Below are positions 1 through 64,000 of a DNA stretch of 64,000 nucleotides, piece by piece. Position 1 is the first letter of the stretch. Each line of letters starts with the position of its first letter. This DNA is from Dirofilaria immitis. Its lineage: Eukaryota > Nematoda > Chromadorea > Rhabditida > Onchocercidae. The stretch covers positions 124,001 to 188,000 of the forward strand of contig JAKNDB010000098.1 of assembly GCA_024305405.1 (NCBI GenBank), written 5' to 3'. The notes beneath the pieces were generated by a model. That model had not been told where the DNA came from. It made no database searches and was given only the letters and a program-made list of their open reading frames with translations. The position numbers and the translations under genes are program-made.

Positions 1-63593
<63,593 letters not shown>

Positions 63594-64000
63594 CTAATAT
63601 CATCTCGTTTATTTCGAAGGATTGAAATTGATATAATATATATATATATCAAATAAATCAATCCTTCGTAAATGCTAAATTCATGATATGAATTAATTTT
63701 TGATTTTTTTAAATAAATCAAAAAATTATCGATAAAAAAATTTTACAAAAAGATTTCTATCATTCGCTTAATCATGCATTAATCATTAATCAGATAATCA
63801 TTGATAATATAATTTAGAAAGTTCCAATTTGAGTTAAATTTTAGAAATTTTGCAAAATTATTTATTTAAAAATTTGTGATCATTTATTAAATAAATAAAT
63901 AAATGAAAGAAGAAAATTTAAATGTAAAGTTGAACGAAATTATGCTATGCTAAATGTAATGCTAAAATATATATATTAATACTACTATTATTACTACAAA
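63594..64000 (-). other. Sequence upstream of the SEA exon
   Basis: 407 bases, AT-rich, with a (TA)n run near 63637-63648. The signal-peptide exon of the long perlecan form should lie here or beyond; I cannot identify one. Confidence 0.5.

Overview
This is nuclear DNA of a nematode. The introns and flanks are very AT-rich, splice sites follow nematode consensus (TTTTCAG-like acceptors, GTAAGT-like donors), and the genes match UNC-52 and HHAT. Intron length and base composition fit a parasitic, possibly filarial (clade III), worm better than Caenorhabditis; that is inference. I see no prokaryotic, viral or organellar gene.

The minus strand is almost one gene, the basement-membrane proteoglycan perlecan (UNC-52), read from right to left and running off both window ends. 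About 43 exons can be placed by domain content, splice signals and matching reading phase. From the 5' side they encode: an SEA module (63593-62766); an LDLa, an Ig, a second LDLa, a lustrin/WR1-like cysteine module and a third LDLa (59191-53386); after a 9.6-kb intron, more LDLa repeats with two long low-complexity linkers, one Asn/Arg/Tyr-rich and one Glu/Arg/Gln-rich (43737-38495); after a 14.3-kb intron, the classic UNC-52 series of Ig, three LDLa and Ig (24234-18108), two laminin-IV domains and laminin-EGF repeats (18200-9939), and a run of Ig modules (7511-1). The rest of domain IV and domain V lie beyond base 1.

There are two 5' ends. A separate first exon (25324-25192) with a clear signal peptide begins a short form with the C. 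elegans UNC-52 layout. The SEA/LDLa block begins a long form resembling vertebrate perlecan domains I-II. Both finish in phase 1 and join the same acceptor at 24234, so the short form probably comes from an internal promoter in the 13-kb intron.

On the plus strand, nested in the 9.6-kb perlecan intron, is a complete hedgehog-acyltransferase-like MBOAT gene (46608-52077) with the conserved Asp and His.

In at least five coding places the frame breaks by one base, mostly beside a homopolymer, inside otherwise conserved domains. This looks like base-level assembly error rather than gene decay, and it affects any automatic gene model. Other content is intronic: microsatellites, a 20-bp minisatellite, small tandem duplications, two MITE-like hairpins, a G-quadruplex motif beside a long TG tract, and one coding-like fragment of unknown origin.

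All exon borders are read from sequence signals and phase only. No transcript evidence was available.
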